Shown here: piece after piece, positions 9,212 through 18,413 of the stretch
How positions within the stretch are numbered: the stretch's first letter is position 1
Layout of the letters: every line of letters starts with the position of its first letter
DNA from: Oricola sp.
GTDB taxonomy: Bacteria > Pseudomonadota > Alphaproteobacteria > Rhizobiales > Rhizobiaceae
Assembly: GCF_022763245.1 (NCBI RefSeq)
Contig: NZ_JALEGV010000041.1
Span: 605,223 to 669,222 of the forward strand
Direction: 5' to 3'
DNA: 64,000 nucleotides
Position numbers and translations under genes: made by a program
Notes under the pieces: generated by a model
What the model was told of the DNA's origin: nothing
Databases searched by the model: none
Seen by the model: only the letters and a program-made list of their open reading frames with translations

Positions 9212-10330
9212 CTAGACGCGCATCGGCATCAGCACGTAGAGCGACTTGTCGTCGGTTGTGTCGATGATCAGCGTCGGCGATCCGGCGTCGGCCAGCGTGA
9301 ACTTCACGTCGGAGCCGGCGATCTGGTTCGTGATGTCGAGAAGGTAGCGGGCATTAAACCCGATCTCCATCGGATCGGACCCGTAATCGACCGCCAGTTC
9401 CTCGGATGCGGAGCCTGAATCGGGGTTGTTGACGGTCAGCGTCATCTGCCCGTCGGTCAACGCGATCTTGACCGCGCGGCCGCGTTCGCTGGACACGGTC
9501 GAGACACGATCGACCGCGGCGGCGAAGCTCTGCCGATCGACGAGCATGTCTTTGTCGTTGCCGGTCGGGATAACCCGCTGATAGTCGGGGAATGTGCCGT
9601 CGATCAGCTTGGAGGTCAGCACGATGCCGCCGATGGTGAAGCGGATCTTCGAATCCGACAATTCCACCGTCACCGCGACGTCCGGATCATCGACGAGCTT
9701 TTGCAGTTCGCCGACGGTCTTGCGCGGGATGATGATGCCCGGCATCTGCTCGGCGCCGTTCGGCGCAGGCGTCTCGCATCGCGCCAGCCGATGCCCGTCG
9801 GTCGCCACCGCCCGCAGGACGATGTCGTTGTCGGCCTCGGCGGTGTGCATGTAGATGCCGTTGAGATAGTAGCGGGTCTCCTCCGTGGAGATCGCGAATT
9901 GCGTGCGGTCGATCAGTTCCTTCAGCACGCCCGAGTCGAGCCGGAAGGTGTGCGTGAATTCGCCGGCCGTCAGTTCCGGGAAGTCCGATTGCGGCAGGCA
10001 TTGCAGCTTGAAGTTCGAGCGCCCCGCGATGACCGTCATCGAATTGCCTTCGCCGTCGGTGGCGAGCATCACTTCCGTGCCGTCCGGCAACTTGCGCACG
10101 ATGTCGTAGAGAAGGTGGGCCGCGACGGTCGTCGCGCCAGCCTGTTCGACGACCGCCGGCGCGGCCTCGGTGATTTCGAGATCGAGGTCGGTCGCCTTCA
10201 TTTCCAGCGCCGCGCCCTCAGCCTTCAACAGCACGTTGGACAGGATCGGGATCGTATTGCGGCGCTCCACCACCCGGTGAACGTGGTTGAGGGATTTCAG
10301 CAGGTTGGATCGCTCGATTGTGACACGCAT
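9212..10330 (-). CDS. dnaN: DNA polymerase III beta subunit (sliding clamp)
   Basis: This is a 372-residue DnaN, which forms the dimeric ring that holds the replicase on DNA. The start (MRVTIERSNLLKSLNHVHRVVERRNTIPILSNVLL), the internal clamp repeats and the conserved C-terminal YVLMPMRV are all characteristic. It lies 232 bp downstream of dnaA, separated by a strong terminator, so dnaN probably has its own promoter in 10331-10505. It is followed by recF. Length matches other alphaproteobacterial clamps. Confidence 0.98.
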   Translation of the reverse strand: MRVTIERSNLLKSLNHVHRVVERRNTIPILSNVLLKAEGAALEMKATDLDLEITEAAPAVVEQAGATTVAAHLLYDIVRKLPDGTEVMLATDGEGNSMTVIAGRSNFKLQCLPQSDFPELTAGEFTHTFRLDSGVLKELIDRTQFAISTEETRYYLNGIYMHTAEADNDIVLRAVATDGHRLARCETPAPNGAEQMPGIIIPRKTVGELQKLVDDPDVAVTVELSDSKIRFTIGGIVLTSKLIDGTFPDYQRVIPTGNDKDMLVDRQSFAAAVDRVSTVSSERGRAVKIALTDGQMTLTVNNPDSGSASEELAVDYGSDPMEIGFNARYLLDITNQIAGSDVKFTLADAGSPTLIIDTTDDKSLYVLMPMRV

Positions 10331-10505
10331 GACTTGCAGTCCGCTTGGATACGTCTTGGACGGACCGGCCGGGAGACGGGCGGCGCGCCTGGAACTCGGG
10401 CGAATTCCCCTGGCGCCGGATCCCCGCCGGATCGGACCGCGAATGTGGCGGGTTGCGGCCTGAAAAGCAAGCGTTCAGGGCCGTTTACGTCGGTCAAAGG
10501 CGGGG

Positions 10506-10540
10506 AAAAGAAAAAGCCCCGGTTTCGAAAACCGGGGCTT
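10506..10540 (-). terminator. rho-independent terminator of dnaA
   Basis: A perfect 12-bp stem (10514-10525 with 10529-10540, AAGCCCCGGTTT/AAACCGGGGCTT) with a 3-base loop lies 22 bp beyond the dnaA stop. On the minus strand it is followed by a U-rich run (complement of 10506-10513). Confidence 0.9.
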
Positions 10541-10562
10541 GCAAGTTTCACGCCGCCAAGGC

Positions 10563-12215
10563 CTACTCTTCGATCAGGCGCTTGAGCAATTCGAGCTCTT
10601 TGGCAAGCTTCGTGTCGTCGGCGATCATCGCTTCGACCTTGCGCACGGCGTGCAGCACGGTGGTGTGATCACGTCCTCCGAAGCGACGGCCGATCTCGGG
10701 CAGCGAGCGCGGGGTCATCATCTTCGCAAGATACATCGCTATCTGCCGGGGCTTGACGATCTGGCGTGTGCGCCGGTTCGACAGCATGTCCGTGCGAGAC
10801 ACGTTGTAGTGGCGCGACACGGCTCGCTGGATGTCCTCGATGCGGATCTTGCGGTGGTCCTCGACGCGAACCAGATGGCCCAGAATGTCATCGACACGGT
10901 CGATCGACAGGTCCGGCTCGAAGGAGTGCCGGAAGACGAGCTGGTTGAACGCGCCTTCCAGTTCGCGGAAGCTGGACGTCACGCTCTTGGCGACATGGTC
11001 CAGCACCTCGTCGCCGATCTCCAGCGTCAGGTCGTCCTTCTTGGCGTTTTCGAGGCGCTGCTTGAGCATCGACAGGCGCATCTCGTAGTCCGGTGCGCCG
11101 ATCTCCAGCGCGACTCCGCCCTGCAGCCGCGAGCGCACCCGCGCGTCGAGGGATTCCAGTTCGTGCGGCGGCCGGTCGGCGGCCACCACGACCTGCCGCG
11201 CGCTGTCGAGCAGCGTGTTGATCAGGTGACAGAACTCGGACTGGATCTTCTTGCCCTGCAGGAACTGCATGTCATCGATGATGAGAAGGTCGATGTCGTG
11301 CAGCGTTTCCTTCAGGAGCAGGGCGCTGTTGTCGCGAATGGCGCTGGCGAAGCGCCACATGAAGTATTCGGCGGTCAGATAGACGACGCGCTTCTTCGGT
11401 TCGGCGGCAAGAACGGCGTTGGCGATCGCCTGAAGAAGGTGTGTCTTGCCGAGACCGACGGAGGCATAGATGAACAGCGGATTGAACCGCGCCGAATTGG
11501 CGCCCTGATCGGCTGCGGCGCGCGCCGCAGCGAGGCTGACACGGTTCGATTTGCCGTCGATGAAGTTGTCGAAGGTGTAGTGGGAGTCGATCGGCGAACC
11601 GATCAGCTTGCCGCTCGCATTCTGCTCGGCGAACCCGCTCGACCGGGCCGGCTTGGCACGATCCTGCGCGTAGGCAGCCCGGGCGACGGACTGGACGGCA
11701 GATTTCTTGGCGGCGAGCGGTGCGTTGCTCTTGGCGGTTTCGGCGCGAAGCTGCGGCGCCTTCGTGGCGCTGCGAACGACGATCTCCACCTGCAGGATCT
11801 CGGGAATCTCCTCGGTCCACAAGGCCAGCAGGTCGTCGAGATAATGGCCGTTGATCCACGAGCGCAGGAATGCGGTCGGCACGGACATCCGCGCAACGCT
11901 GCGGCTCACGCTCTCCAGTTTGAGGCGGCCGAACCAGCTGTTGTAGACGTCGTTTCCGATTTTGGTGCGCAGCCGCTGTTTGACGCGTTCGAAAGCAGCG
12001 GCGCGCATGGCTGCATCATTATCGCTATTTTCAGGATGTGATTCCGGCACGCCGTTGCTACCGTCGTTCAAATTGTCCCCCTTGACAGCGCCCCGGGCTG
12101 AAAATTCCTTCTTGTGTCCCGCCATAAAAGCGGGAATTGCCGCCTCTCTGCCGACTTGGCCGTCCAAGCCCTCGCTATCGTATCTCATCGACTCGCTCTC
12201 TGTCGCCTTCTTCAT
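10563..12215 (-). CDS. dnaA: chromosomal replication initiator protein DnaA
   Basis: DnaA binds DnaA boxes at oriC and opens the origin in its ATP form. Domain I spans about residues 70-150 ([21 protein letters not shown]). A low-complexity linker (domain II) precedes the AAA+ core, with Walker [10 protein letters not shown] (251-259) and Walker [10 protein letters not shown] (310-318). The C-terminal helix-turn-helix carries the DnaA signature ([11 protein letters not shown], about 513-523). The Walker A start ASVGLGKT instead of GGVGLGKT is seen in rhizobial DnaAs. At 550 residues it is longer than usual because of about 70 residues before domain I. An internal start at M70 (codon 12006-12008) would give a conventional length. 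It is preceded by a 0.7 kb regulatory region. Confidence 0.97.
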   Translation of the reverse strand: MKKATESESMRYDSEGLDGQVGREAAIPAFMAGHKKEFSARGAVKGDNLNDGSNGVPESHPENSDNDAAMRAAAFERVKQRLRTKIGNDVYNSWFGRLKLESVSRSVARMSVPTAFLRSWINGHYLDDLLALWTEEIPEILQVEIVVRSATKAPQLRAETAKSNAPLAAKKSAVQSVARAAYAQDRAKPARSSGFAEQNASGKLIGSPIDSHYTFDNFIDGKSNRVSLAAARAAADQGANSARFNPLFIYASVGLGKTHLLQAIANAVLAAEPKKRVVYLTAEYFMWRFASAIRDNSALLLKETLHDIDLLIIDDMQFLQGKKIQSEFCHLINTLLDSARQVVVAADRPPHELESLDARVRSRLQGGVALEIGAPDYEMRLSMLKQRLENAKKDDLTLEIGDEVLDHVAKSVTSSFRELEGAFNQLVFRHSFEPDLSIDRVDDILGHLVRVEDHRKIRIEDIQRAVSRHYNVSRTDMLSNRRTRQIVKPRQIAMYLAKMMTPRSLPEIGRRFGGRDHTTVLHAVRKVEAMIADDTKLAKELELLKRLIEE

Positions 12216-12530
12216 CGAGATAATTCGTCAGGTCGTGGCTGATTTCGCGTGCCCGTCACGAATCCGCCACGTGTCAATTCTTGCTGTCTGCGTGCCGTCC
12301 CCCTTTCGGCAAAGACCATCCGATCACCGGTCGCGAAACCGGCGTTCCCCGAGGTCTTTTTCCTCTGTTTGAAATGGCAGGCGAACCGCCTGCCTTGAGA
12401 CAAAACCCTCCTGTCAACGCGCCCCGATTTTCGAAAAAGAAACCCGGTTTAGCGGCGCGCTCACGTCTGTTTGAGCGTTTTGTTCGATGGCTTGAAGATA
12501 GCGAAAATGGCCCCGCGAGCGCAAGCCGGC

Positions 12531-12551
12531 TTAAGCGATTTTTAACGAATC
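12531..12551. promoter_or_regulatory. candidate CtrA box next to a CcrM (GANTC) site upstream of dnaA
   Basis: TTAA at 12531-12534, a 7-base spacer, then TTAA at 12542-12545 exactly matches the CtrA consensus TTAA-N7-TTAA. One base further on, GAATC (12547-12551) is a CcrM methylation site. CtrA and GANTC methylation couple dnaA or origin activity to the cell cycle in Caulobacter; application here is inference. Confidence 0.5.
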
Positions 12552-12893
12552 ACGGCGGCGAGAAAGGGGTTGGAATTTTGCCCTGAGGAACATGTGCAAA
12601 CCTAAACAATTGTGATTCCACAACTTCTGTAGCCGGGTGCGAAGCGTGGTCGCAGGAATCTAATTTTTTAATTGTTTCGGATCGTAAAATTTCGGGGGCG
12701 ACGAATTTTGCAATTTTCTATATGAGATTTAAGTATTTGAAATTAAACATATTTTTTCTGAGTTTGCGAAATTGGTGACACTTTCCCTCGGTCCTTGACA
12801 TGTGCGATCGTCGCAGCCCGCGGGCCTAAGGCTTTGCCGCTTAACGCTAAAACCGGTTCTCCACAGACGGGGTGGAGCAGCGCTGCGCGGCCA

Positions 12894-12921
12894 ATAAAAA
12901 AAGCCCGGCAGAACCGGGCTT
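12894..12921 (-). terminator. rho-independent terminator of rpsT
   Basis: An 8-bp stem (12901-12908 AAGCCCGG with 12914-12921 CCGGGCTT) and a 5-base loop lie 25 bp past the rpsT stop. On the minus strand the stem is followed by a U tract (complement of 12894-12902). Confidence 0.88.
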
Positions 12922-12946
12922 CAAACGCTTTGCCAGCTAATGAAAA

Positions 12947-13213
12947 TTAGCTTGCCATCGCCTTCACACGCGAGGCCAGGCGGGAGATCTTCCGCGATGC
13001 CGTGTTCTTGTGCAGGACGCCCTTGGAAGCGGCGCGCATGATCTCCGGCTGAGCTGCCACCAGTGCGTCGGAGGCGGCCTTGGCGTCCCCCGATGCGATG
13101 GCTTCTTCTACCTTGCGCATGAAGGTGCGGATGCGCGAGCGACGGGCAGTGTTCACGGCAGTGCGGCGTGCGATCTTGCGCGTCGCCTTCTTGGCCGAGA
13201 CGGTATTGGCCAT
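12947..13213 (-). CDS. rpsT: 30S ribosomal protein S20
   Basis: This is an 88-residue, highly basic protein that binds 16S rRNA early in small-subunit assembly. The N-terminus ([17 protein letters not shown]) and the [14 protein letters not shown] segment are diagnostic, and the length is normal. It has its own terminator and lies between the enoyl-CoA hydratase gene and the dnaA leader, an arrangement common in Alphaproteobacteria. Confidence 0.98.
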   Translation of the reverse strand: MANTVSAKKATRKIARRTAVNTARRSRIRTFMRKVEEAIASGDAKAASDALVAAQPEIMRAASKGVLHKNTASRKISRLASRVKAMAS

Positions 13214-13336
13214 GGGTTCCTCTTTCTTGTGCTCAGGTCCCCTCGGCGCTGGCGCCGGTCACGGGGCATGTAAAATCAGAAAGGCGACCGTCTGGTCGCC
13301 AAGGTGGGCGGTCTATACGCCCAATCGCCCGCCTCG

Positions 13337-14110
13337 TCAACGGTTCTTGAAGGTCGGCGAGCGCTTCTCGGCGAAGGCGGCCATGCCCTCCTTCTGGTCT
13401 TCGAGCGCGAACATCGAATAGAAGATGCGGCGCTCGAAATGCAGGCCCTCGGCCAGTGAGGTCTCGAAGGCGCGATTGACCGTTTCCTTGGTCATCAGGA
13501 CCGCAGGCATGGAGAAGCCGGCGATCTTGTCTGCGGCACGCAAGGCTTCCTCCACGACGTCGTGATCAGGCACCACGCGCGCAACAAGGCCGGAGCTTTC
13601 CGCTTCCGCGGCGCCCATGTGCCGGCCCGTGAGGCACATCTCCATCGTCTTGGCCTTGCCGATGGCGCGGGCGAGGCGCTGCGTGCCGCCCATGCCGGGC
13701 ATGACGCCGAGCGTGATCTCCGGTTGCCCGAACTTCGCGTTCTCGCCGGCGATGATGAAGTCGCACATCATCGCCAGTTCGCAGCCACCGCCCAGGGCAT
13801 AGCCGGAAACGGCGGCCACGATCGGCTTGCGCGTCGCGGCGAAGCGGTCCCAGCCGGCGATGAAGTCCTTCATGTAGACGTCGACATAGTCGTAGGCCTG
13901 CATCTCCTTGATGTCGACGCCGGCGGCGAACGCCTTTGCCGATCCGGTGATCACCATCGCGCCGATCTTGGCGTCGCCATCCATCCTGGTGACCGCGTCG
14001 AGCAGTTCTTCCAAGAGCTTCGCATTCAATGCGTTGAGCGCATTCGGCCTGTTCAGGGTGATCAGGCCGACCGCGCCGCGCTTCTCGGTCAGGATGGTCT
14101 CGTAAGCCAT
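13337..14110 (-). CDS. enoyl-CoA hydratase
   Basis: This is a 257-residue crotonase-fold protein that hydrates trans-2-enoyl-CoA to 3-hydroxyacyl-CoA in beta-oxidation. The oxyanion-hole region ([10 protein letters not shown] and [17 protein letters not shown]) and the catalytic pair are present. The first Glu is in GGGCELAM and the second in [20 protein letters not shown]. Both glutamates mark a hydratase rather than an isomerase or dehalogenase. It sits between mutM (34 bp) and rpsT on the same strand, a synteny seen across Rhizobiales. Confidence 0.93.
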   Translation of the reverse strand: MAYETILTEKRGAVGLITLNRPNALNALNAKLLEELLDAVTRMDGDAKIGAMVITGSAKAFAAGVDIKEMQAYDYVDVYMKDFIAGWDRFAATRKPIVAAVSGYALGGGCELAMMCDFIIAGENAKFGQPEITLGVMPGMGGTQRLARAIGKAKTMEMCLTGRHMGAAEAESSGLVARVVPDHDVVEEALRAADKIAGFSMPAVLMTKETVNRAFETSLAEGLHFERRIFYSMFALEDQKEGMAAFAEKRSPTFKNR

Positions 14111-14144
14111 TGTGTCGCTCGCTTCGCCGTCAGTTCGGTGGACG

Positions 14145-15038
14145 CTATTTCTGGCACGCGGGACAATGGAAAGTCGAGCGTCCGGATTGCACGATGCGAC
14201 GGATCACGCCGTCGCAGCCGTCGTGGCGGCAGGCCTCGCCCTCGCGGTCGTAGACGGCGAAGGAATGCTGGAAATAGCCCAGCGATCCGTCAGCCTGCAC
14301 ATAGTCCTTCAGCGAGGAACCGCCTGCGGCGATCGCGTCGGCGATGACGTCGCGGATCGCCTCGGCCAGACGTTCGCACCGTTGCGTCGGCGCCCCGTCC
14401 TTGCGCACCAGCGTGCCCGCTGCCCGTTTAGGCGACAGGCGCGCGCGCCAGAGCGCCTCGCAGACATAGATGTTGCCGAGGCCGGCAATGTTGCGCTGGT
14501 CGAGCAGCGCGGCCTTGAGCGGCGCCTTGCGGCCGGCCAGCATTCTTGCGAGCGCCGCGCCGTCGAGCGCGTTTCCGGTCGGCTCCAGGCCGAGGCCCTT
14601 CAGATGCGCGTGCTCGCCCATCTGCGCGCGATCCGTGAGGAACATGAAGCCGAAGCGCCGCGGGTCGTTGTAGATGATCCGGTGCGTGTCGCCGGCGCTG
14701 CCGAGGCAATGGAGGACGACGTGATCATGCGCTGCCAGCTTGCCGCGCGCGTGGTGGAAGGCGCCAGGCGTCGCCTCCGCGTCCCCGGCCTCGATGCGAA
14801 ACGATCCTGACATGCCGAGATGGCAGACCAATACGGTCGCGTCGTCCAGCTCCACGGTCAGATATTTGGCGCGGCGGCCCAGCGCGACAATCTGCCGCCC
14901 CTCGAGCGCTGCGCGTAGATTGGCCGGCAAGGGGAAGCGCAGGTCCGGCCGGCGCAGTTCCACGCGTGAAATCCGGGCGCCCTCCATCGTCGGCTGCAGA
15001 CCGCGCCGAACGGTTTCCACCTCGGGCAGTTCAGGCAT
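14145..15038 (-). CDS. mutM: formamidopyrimidine-DNA glycosylase
   Basis: MutM (Fpg) excises 8-oxoguanine and formamidopyrimidines from DNA and cleaves the abasic site. The start [14 protein letters not shown] supplies the catalytic Pro (N-terminus after Met removal) and Glu. The GRRAKYL segment carries the conserved Lys. The C-terminal zinc finger is present, with the first Cys pair spaced by four residues (CRHDGC) and the second pair as CPAC. The 297 residues are slightly more than in E. coli. It overlaps the end of deoB by 8 bp and precedes ech by 34 bp. Confidence 0.96.
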   Translation of the reverse strand: MPELPEVETVRRGLQPTMEGARISRVELRRPDLRFPLPANLRAALEGRQIVALGRRAKYLTVELDDATVLVCHLGMSGSFRIEAGDAEATPGAFHHARGKLAAHDHVVLHCLGSAGDTHRIIYNDPRRFGFMFLTDRAQMGEHAHLKGLGLEPTGNALDGAALARMLAGRKAPLKAALLDQRNIAGLGNIYVCEALWRARLSPKRAAGTLVRKDGAPTQRCERLAEAIRDVIADAIAAGGSSLKDYVQADGSLGYFQHSFAVYDREGEACRHDGCDGVIRRIVQSGRSTFHCPACQK

Positions 15039-16272
15039 CGGCGGAGATCGAGGCCAGGAAAGACGTGCCGTGAAGGCCCGGGCTCAGCCCCAGATGCTCG
15101 GCGATCGTCTCGCCCATGTCGGCATAGGTGTCGCGCACGCCGACCGAGCCGGGCTTCAGCCCCGGGCCCGCGCCGAGGATCGGGACGCGCTCGCGGGTGT
15201 GGTCCGTGCCGCGCCATGTCGGGTCGCAGCCATGATCGGCCGTGATCATCATCAGGTCGCCCGGCTGCAACTTCGCCATCAGCTCCGGCAGGCGTCGGTC
15301 GAACGCCTCCAGCGCCGCGGCATAGCCGGGGACGTTGCGGCGGTGGCCGTAGAGCATGTCGAAGTCGACGAAGTTGGTGAACACCAGGTCGCCGTCGCCG
15401 GCTTCGTCCATCGCCTCCAGCGTGGCGTCGGCCAGGGCCATGTTGCCGGTGGCCTTGCGCACCGAGGTCACGCCCTGATGGGCGAAAATGTCGCCGATCT
15501 TGCCGACGGCGAGGACCTTTCGGCCAGACTGGGTGAGGCGGTCGAGCAGGGTCGGCTCGGGCGGCAGGACGGAATAGTCGCGCCGGTTGCCGGTGCGCTC
15601 GAAATTGTTGCGGTCGGATCCGACGAAGGGGCGCGCGATCACCCGGCCGATATTCAGCGCGTCGAGCTCGCCGCGCACCAGTTCGCACAACTCGTAGAGC
15701 CGCTGCAGGCCGAAGGCTTCCTCATGCGCCGCGATCTGGAACACCGAGTCGGCCGAGGTGTAGAAGATCGGCATGCCGGTTTTCACATGCTCCTCGCCGA
15801 GTTCAGCGATGATCTCCGTGCCCGAGGCATGCTTGTTGCCGAGCGAGCCGGCGAGCCCGGCCTTGCGGTAGATCGTGTCGAGAAGGTCGGGCGGAAAACA
15901 GGGGATTTCGTCCGGGAAATAGCCCCAGTCGAAGCGCACCGGCACGCCGGCGATTTCCCAGTGGCCCGACGGCGTGTCCTTGCCGTTGGAGACTTCGTCG
16001 GCCGCGCCCCAGAAGCCGGTCACCCGTTCTGCCTTGCAGGCGTCGGCCAGCGGATGCTGCGAGGCCGCCTCGAGAGCATGGAACAGGCCGAGCGAGGCGA
16101 GGTTGGGCAGGTCAAGCGGCCCGGATCGCAGGCCGGCCTCGTCGGCTTCGCCGCGGCTGGCGCGTTCCAGGATATGGCCGACCGTGTTCGAGCCGGCGTC
16201 GCCGAAACTCTCGGCATCGGAAGCGCCGCCGATGCCGACCGAGTCGAGAACGAAGAGAAATGCCCGTTTCAT
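15031..16272 (-). CDS. deoB: phosphopentomutase
   Basis: DeoB interconverts ribose 1-phosphate and ribose 5-phosphate (and the deoxy forms) in nucleoside salvage. The 413-residue protein has the alkaline-phosphatase-like metal sites: [22 protein letters not shown] at the N-terminus with the nucleophile Thr about residue 95-100 (KDTPSGHWE), and [21 protein letters not shown] and [19 protein letters not shown] later on. The ATG at 16272 is preceded by GGCGGA at good spacing. An ATG 9 bp upstream has no room for a ribosome site. It overlaps mutM by 8 bp. Confidence 0.96.
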   Translation of the reverse strand: MKRAFLFVLDSVGIGGASDAESFGDAGSNTVGHILERASRGEADEAGLRSGPLDLPNLASLGLFHALEAASQHPLADACKAERVTGFWGAADEVSNGKDTPSGHWEIAGVPVRFDWGYFPDEIPCFPPDLLDTIYRKAGLAGSLGNKHASGTEIIAELGEEHVKTGMPIFYTSADSVFQIAAHEEAFGLQRLYELCELVRGELDALNIGRVIARPFVGSDRNNFERTGNRRDYSVLPPEPTLLDRLTQSGRKVLAVGKIGDIFAHQGVTSVRKATGNMALADATLEAMDEAGDGDLVFTNFVDFDMLYGHRRNVPGYAAALEAFDRRLPELMAKLQPGDLMMITADHGCDPTWRGTDHTRERVPILGAGPGLKPGSVGVRDTYADMGETIAEHLGLSPGLHGTSFLASISADA

Positions 16273-16377
16273 GAAGATCATCCGCCAGATTGATTGCTGC
16301 GGCGTCTTTGCGTCGCGCCGACCTGTCGATCAAGATGGGATATCGTCATCGCCGACACAAGACGGCGTTGCCGGAGG

Positions 16378-16983
16378 TCAGCAGTTGGAACAGTCGATCG
16401 CAGCGCCCAGGCGCGGGCGCAGGAAGTAGCGTTCGCTCATTTCGATCACGCCGACGCCGTTCTTCTTGGTCCCGACCGTGTCGCCGATCAGCCAGTTGAC
16501 GATCGGGATGTAATCGAGCTCCGCATCGACGCGAATGAGGAAGGTGTCGTCGATGCGCAAATTCACCGGAACCCAGGTATTGGTGTTCTTGTTCAAGCCG
16601 GCGTCGTCGAAACTGCCGTCCTTGAGGCGACGCGCCCAGGCGACCTTGCCACCCTGCGGCCAGGACGATTTGACGTTGATCGCGGTGATCGTGATCGTCG
16701 GCTGGTCGGAGGTGTAGGGAAACAGGATCGACTCGCCGATTTCCAGAATGCCGTTCAGGTCGTTCTTCGTGACGGTTGTCTGCTGGGTGACGAGGTCGGC
16801 CACGGTCGAGGCGACGCGCGAGACCTTCCTGTTGATCGACACGCCGGCCGAAATCTCGATCGTGCCGAGATACATCACCAGCATGATCGGAACGACCAGC
16901 GCGAATTCGATCGCCGCCGCGCCGCGTCGATCTTTGCGCCAGCTTTGAAGAAGCCTCCGGATCCGTGTTGGTGCGTGTCTCAT
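16378..16983 (-). CDS. TadE/TadG-family pseudopilin, Flp pilus
   Basis: This is a 201-residue membrane protein. After a short basic N-terminus it has the TadE-like hallmark (RRGAAAIEFALVVP) followed by one hydrophobic helix and a large exported domain. This Gly-Ala-Ala-Ile-Glu-Phe motif is the type IVb pilin-like processing site recognised by the CpaA/TadV peptidase. TadE/TadG proteins are minor pilins needed for Flp pilus assembly. The last residues contain a CSNC pair. It lies 8 bp after a second TadE-like gene on the same strand and near the cpa locus. The start was chosen at 16983, just before the hydrophobic domain; upstream sequence in frame belongs to the neighbouring gene. Confidence 0.85.
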   Translation of the reverse strand: MRHAPTRIRRLLQSWRKDRRGAAAIEFALVVPIMLVMYLGTIEISAGVSINRKVSRVASTVADLVTQQTTVTKNDLNGILEIGESILFPYTSDQPTITITAINVKSSWPQGGKVAWARRLKDGSFDDAGLNKNTNTWVPVNLRIDDTFLIRVDAELDYIPIVNWLIGDTVGTKKNGVGVIEMSERYFLRPRLGAAIDCSNC

Positions 16984-16991
16984 GGTCGGTC

Positions 16992-17546
16992 CTAGAACGG
17001 CTCGTTCTGCCAGGTGATGGTCGCGAACAGCAGCGTCTCGCCGCCGGGCAGGTTCGACATGCTCGACGCCATGATGTCGGTCAGGGCCGGCCATTTGTAG
17101 AAGATGCGCAGCGACACGATCGATCCGGCGGCGCCAGGATCGTAGCCGAAGCCGGTGGAGTCGATGTCGCCGTCCTGCTTCTTGGGTATTTCAGTCGGAA
17201 CGGCGGAAAAGCTCGTATAGGATTGCAGGTCCCAGACCAGCCCGCTGCAGGCGCTTCCCGTCAGGATCGAGATCTCGCCGCAGATCTTCGCGTTGAACTG
17301 GGATTTGCTGGTGTTCGACAGCTTGAGCTGTCCGGTGCGCACTTCACGGGCGATCGTGTCTGCAGCATTGGTCAGCAATTGCTGCGCGGTGAAGGAGACG
17401 GTCGTCTCGATGATCGCGAAGGACAACAGGGCGAAGGGCAGCACGAGCAGGCTGAACTCGATCGCGGTCGCGCCGCGCCGGTCGCGCCGCAAGGCGCGGA
17501 TCGGCTTGAGCATGCGCTGCCGGACTGTGTGAACTCCAAACGCCAT
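16992..17546 (-). CDS. TadE-family pseudopilin, Flp pilus
   Basis: This is a 184-residue protein with the class IVb pilin-like motif RRGATAIEFSLLVLP, followed by a single transmembrane segment and an exported domain of about 130 residues with two cysteines. By family it is a minor pilin processed by the CpaA prepilin peptidase and required for Flp pilus biogenesis. It is the first gene of a two-gene unit with the next TadE/G protein (8 bp gap). The ATG at 17546 is preceded by GGGGT; M12 (17513) is an alternative start closer to the motif. Confidence 0.85.
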   Translation of the reverse strand: MAFGVHTVRQRMLKPIRALRRDRRGATAIEFSLLVLPFALLSFAIIETTVSFTAQQLLTNAADTIAREVRTGQLKLSNTSKSQFNAKICGEISILTGSACSGLVWDLQSYTSFSAVPTEIPKKQDGDIDSTGFGYDPGAAGSIVSLRIFYKWPALTDIMASSMSNLPGGETLLFATITWQNEPF

Positions 17547-17663
17547 CGTGACCCCGATTAGATCGATGGTCCGCTTATAGGTTCAAATGATTGAGGATTC
17601 CTTGTCGCGCCCGAAGGTACGCCCGGAGTGGCTCGCTTGAGGCTTTGGCGCGATGAACTCCGG

Positions 17664-18140
17664 TCACTCGATCTTGCGAATGGTGTTCGCGTCGCGCACC
17701 GCGCGGATGGATTGCACCTCGGCCTCCGTCAGATAGGCCTTCTCGCAATAGGGTTCGCAGGACAGCGTCTCGATATTGGCCTGGCGATAGATGCGCAGCG
17801 CCGTGCCGTTCTCGCGCGAGACCGAGATGCGCTCGTCCAGGATCGGATTGCCGCCGGCGTCGAGGATGACGAGATTGGTCTGGCCGAAACCGCGGCCGGT
17901 CAGAATGAGTGTCTGGGCGTCGCGCACGGTAGCGTCGGCGATCTCGGGATTGCCGACGATCACCGTGGCCGCCGCCTGCGACAGCTTCACGATCTTCGCC
18001 TGATTGAGCACCACCCGGATGCCGGGCTCGGGAACGGTGTTCATCGCCAGGAAGTTCTCTCCGGCGAATGCGGCCGGTGTCGCGATGAGGGCGCTCGCCA
18101 TGGTGATGGCGGCCAGTCCGGTTCCAATGCCCTTGATCAT
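17664..18140 (-). CDS. stand-alone CpaC N-domain protein (pilus assembly)
   Basis: This is a 158-residue exported protein with a signal peptide (to about residue 27, ATPAAFA) and one pilus-assembly/secretin N-terminal domain (VLNQAKIVKLSQAAATVIVGNPEIADATV, then TGRGFGQTNLVILDAGGNPI). The same domain begins CpaC at 20.4 kb, but here there is no secretin barrel. A short C-terminal part has two cysteines (LSCEPYCEK). It may bind the secretin or guide it; this is inference. It is divergent from the flp pilin gene across 270 bp. The GGAG at 7 bases before the ATG at 18140 decides the start. Confidence 0.82.
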   Translation of the reverse strand: MIKGIGTGLAAITMASALIATPAAFAGENFLAMNTVPEPGIRVVLNQAKIVKLSQAAATVIVGNPEIADATVRDAQTLILTGRGFGQTNLVILDAGGNPILDERISVSRENGTALRIYRQANIETLSCEPYCEKAYLTEAEVQSIRAVRDANTIRKIE

Positions 18141-18197
18141 GCCTGTACTCCTTGCACACATGGGCTGGCACTATCGGTGTGAATGATGAACGAAGAT

Positions 18198-18205
18198 TTA
18201 ACCAT
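18198..18205 (+). promoter_or_regulatory. candidate CtrA half-site TTAACCAT
   Basis: TTAACCAT is the 8-base CtrA motif reported for alphaproteobacterial cell-cycle promoters. It lies in the divergent region between the stand-alone CpaC N-domain gene and flp. A single 8-mer in 270 bp is weak evidence alone; the second site at 18284 strengthens it. Confidence 0.35.
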
Positions 18206-18283
18206 AACTCCCAGGCTTGCGCGCCATTTGCACGCCTGACGGGAAATCTACCCTTTGTTCACCGTGCGGGGCACTTGGCGCGT

Positions 18284-18298
18284 TTAAGTATTCGCTAA
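18284..18298 (+). promoter_or_regulatory. candidate CtrA box upstream of the flp pilin gene
   Basis: TTAA-N7-CTAA (18284-18287, 18295-18298) is one mismatch from the CtrA consensus TTAA-N7-TTAA. It sits 116 bp before the pilin start. The Caulobacter pilA promoter is activated by CtrA, so similar control here is plausible. Confidence 0.45.
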
Positions 18299-18413
18299 CT
18301 TTGTTCCTTAAGCGGGTGGCAACAGCGGCTGTGTAGTTTTGCCGTCAACCGATCGATGCCGCAGAGCATGGACGGGGGGTGCTGTGAAAAAAACGAGTTT
18401 AAGGAGCTCTAAG

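Larger units (their letters stand above)
12216..12946. other. 0.7 kb non-coding dnaA leader/promoter region, partly AT-rich
   Basis: No convincing gene is present; the only open frames lack recognisable protein features. The stretch from about 12655 to 12775 is strikingly AT-rich against a GC-rich background. The region also holds a full TTAA-N7-TTAA CtrA-type site (12531-12545), four GANTC sites (12260-12264, 12547-12551, 12614-12618, 12656-12660) and one near-consensus DnaA box, TTCTCCACA (12857-12865). It must contain the dnaA promoter. Whether it is also a replication origin cannot be decided here: rhizobial origins usually lie near hemE, which is not in this window. Confidence 0.6.

Noticed and set aside
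10539-12041. A 500-residue plus-strand open frame over dnaA
   Set aside because: It mirrors dnaA; composition is that of an antisense frame and dnaA motifs are complete on the other strand.
12281-12586. A 101-residue open frame in the dnaA leader
   Set aside because: It has no recognisable protein features, no good ribosome site, and overlaps the regulatory elements of the region.
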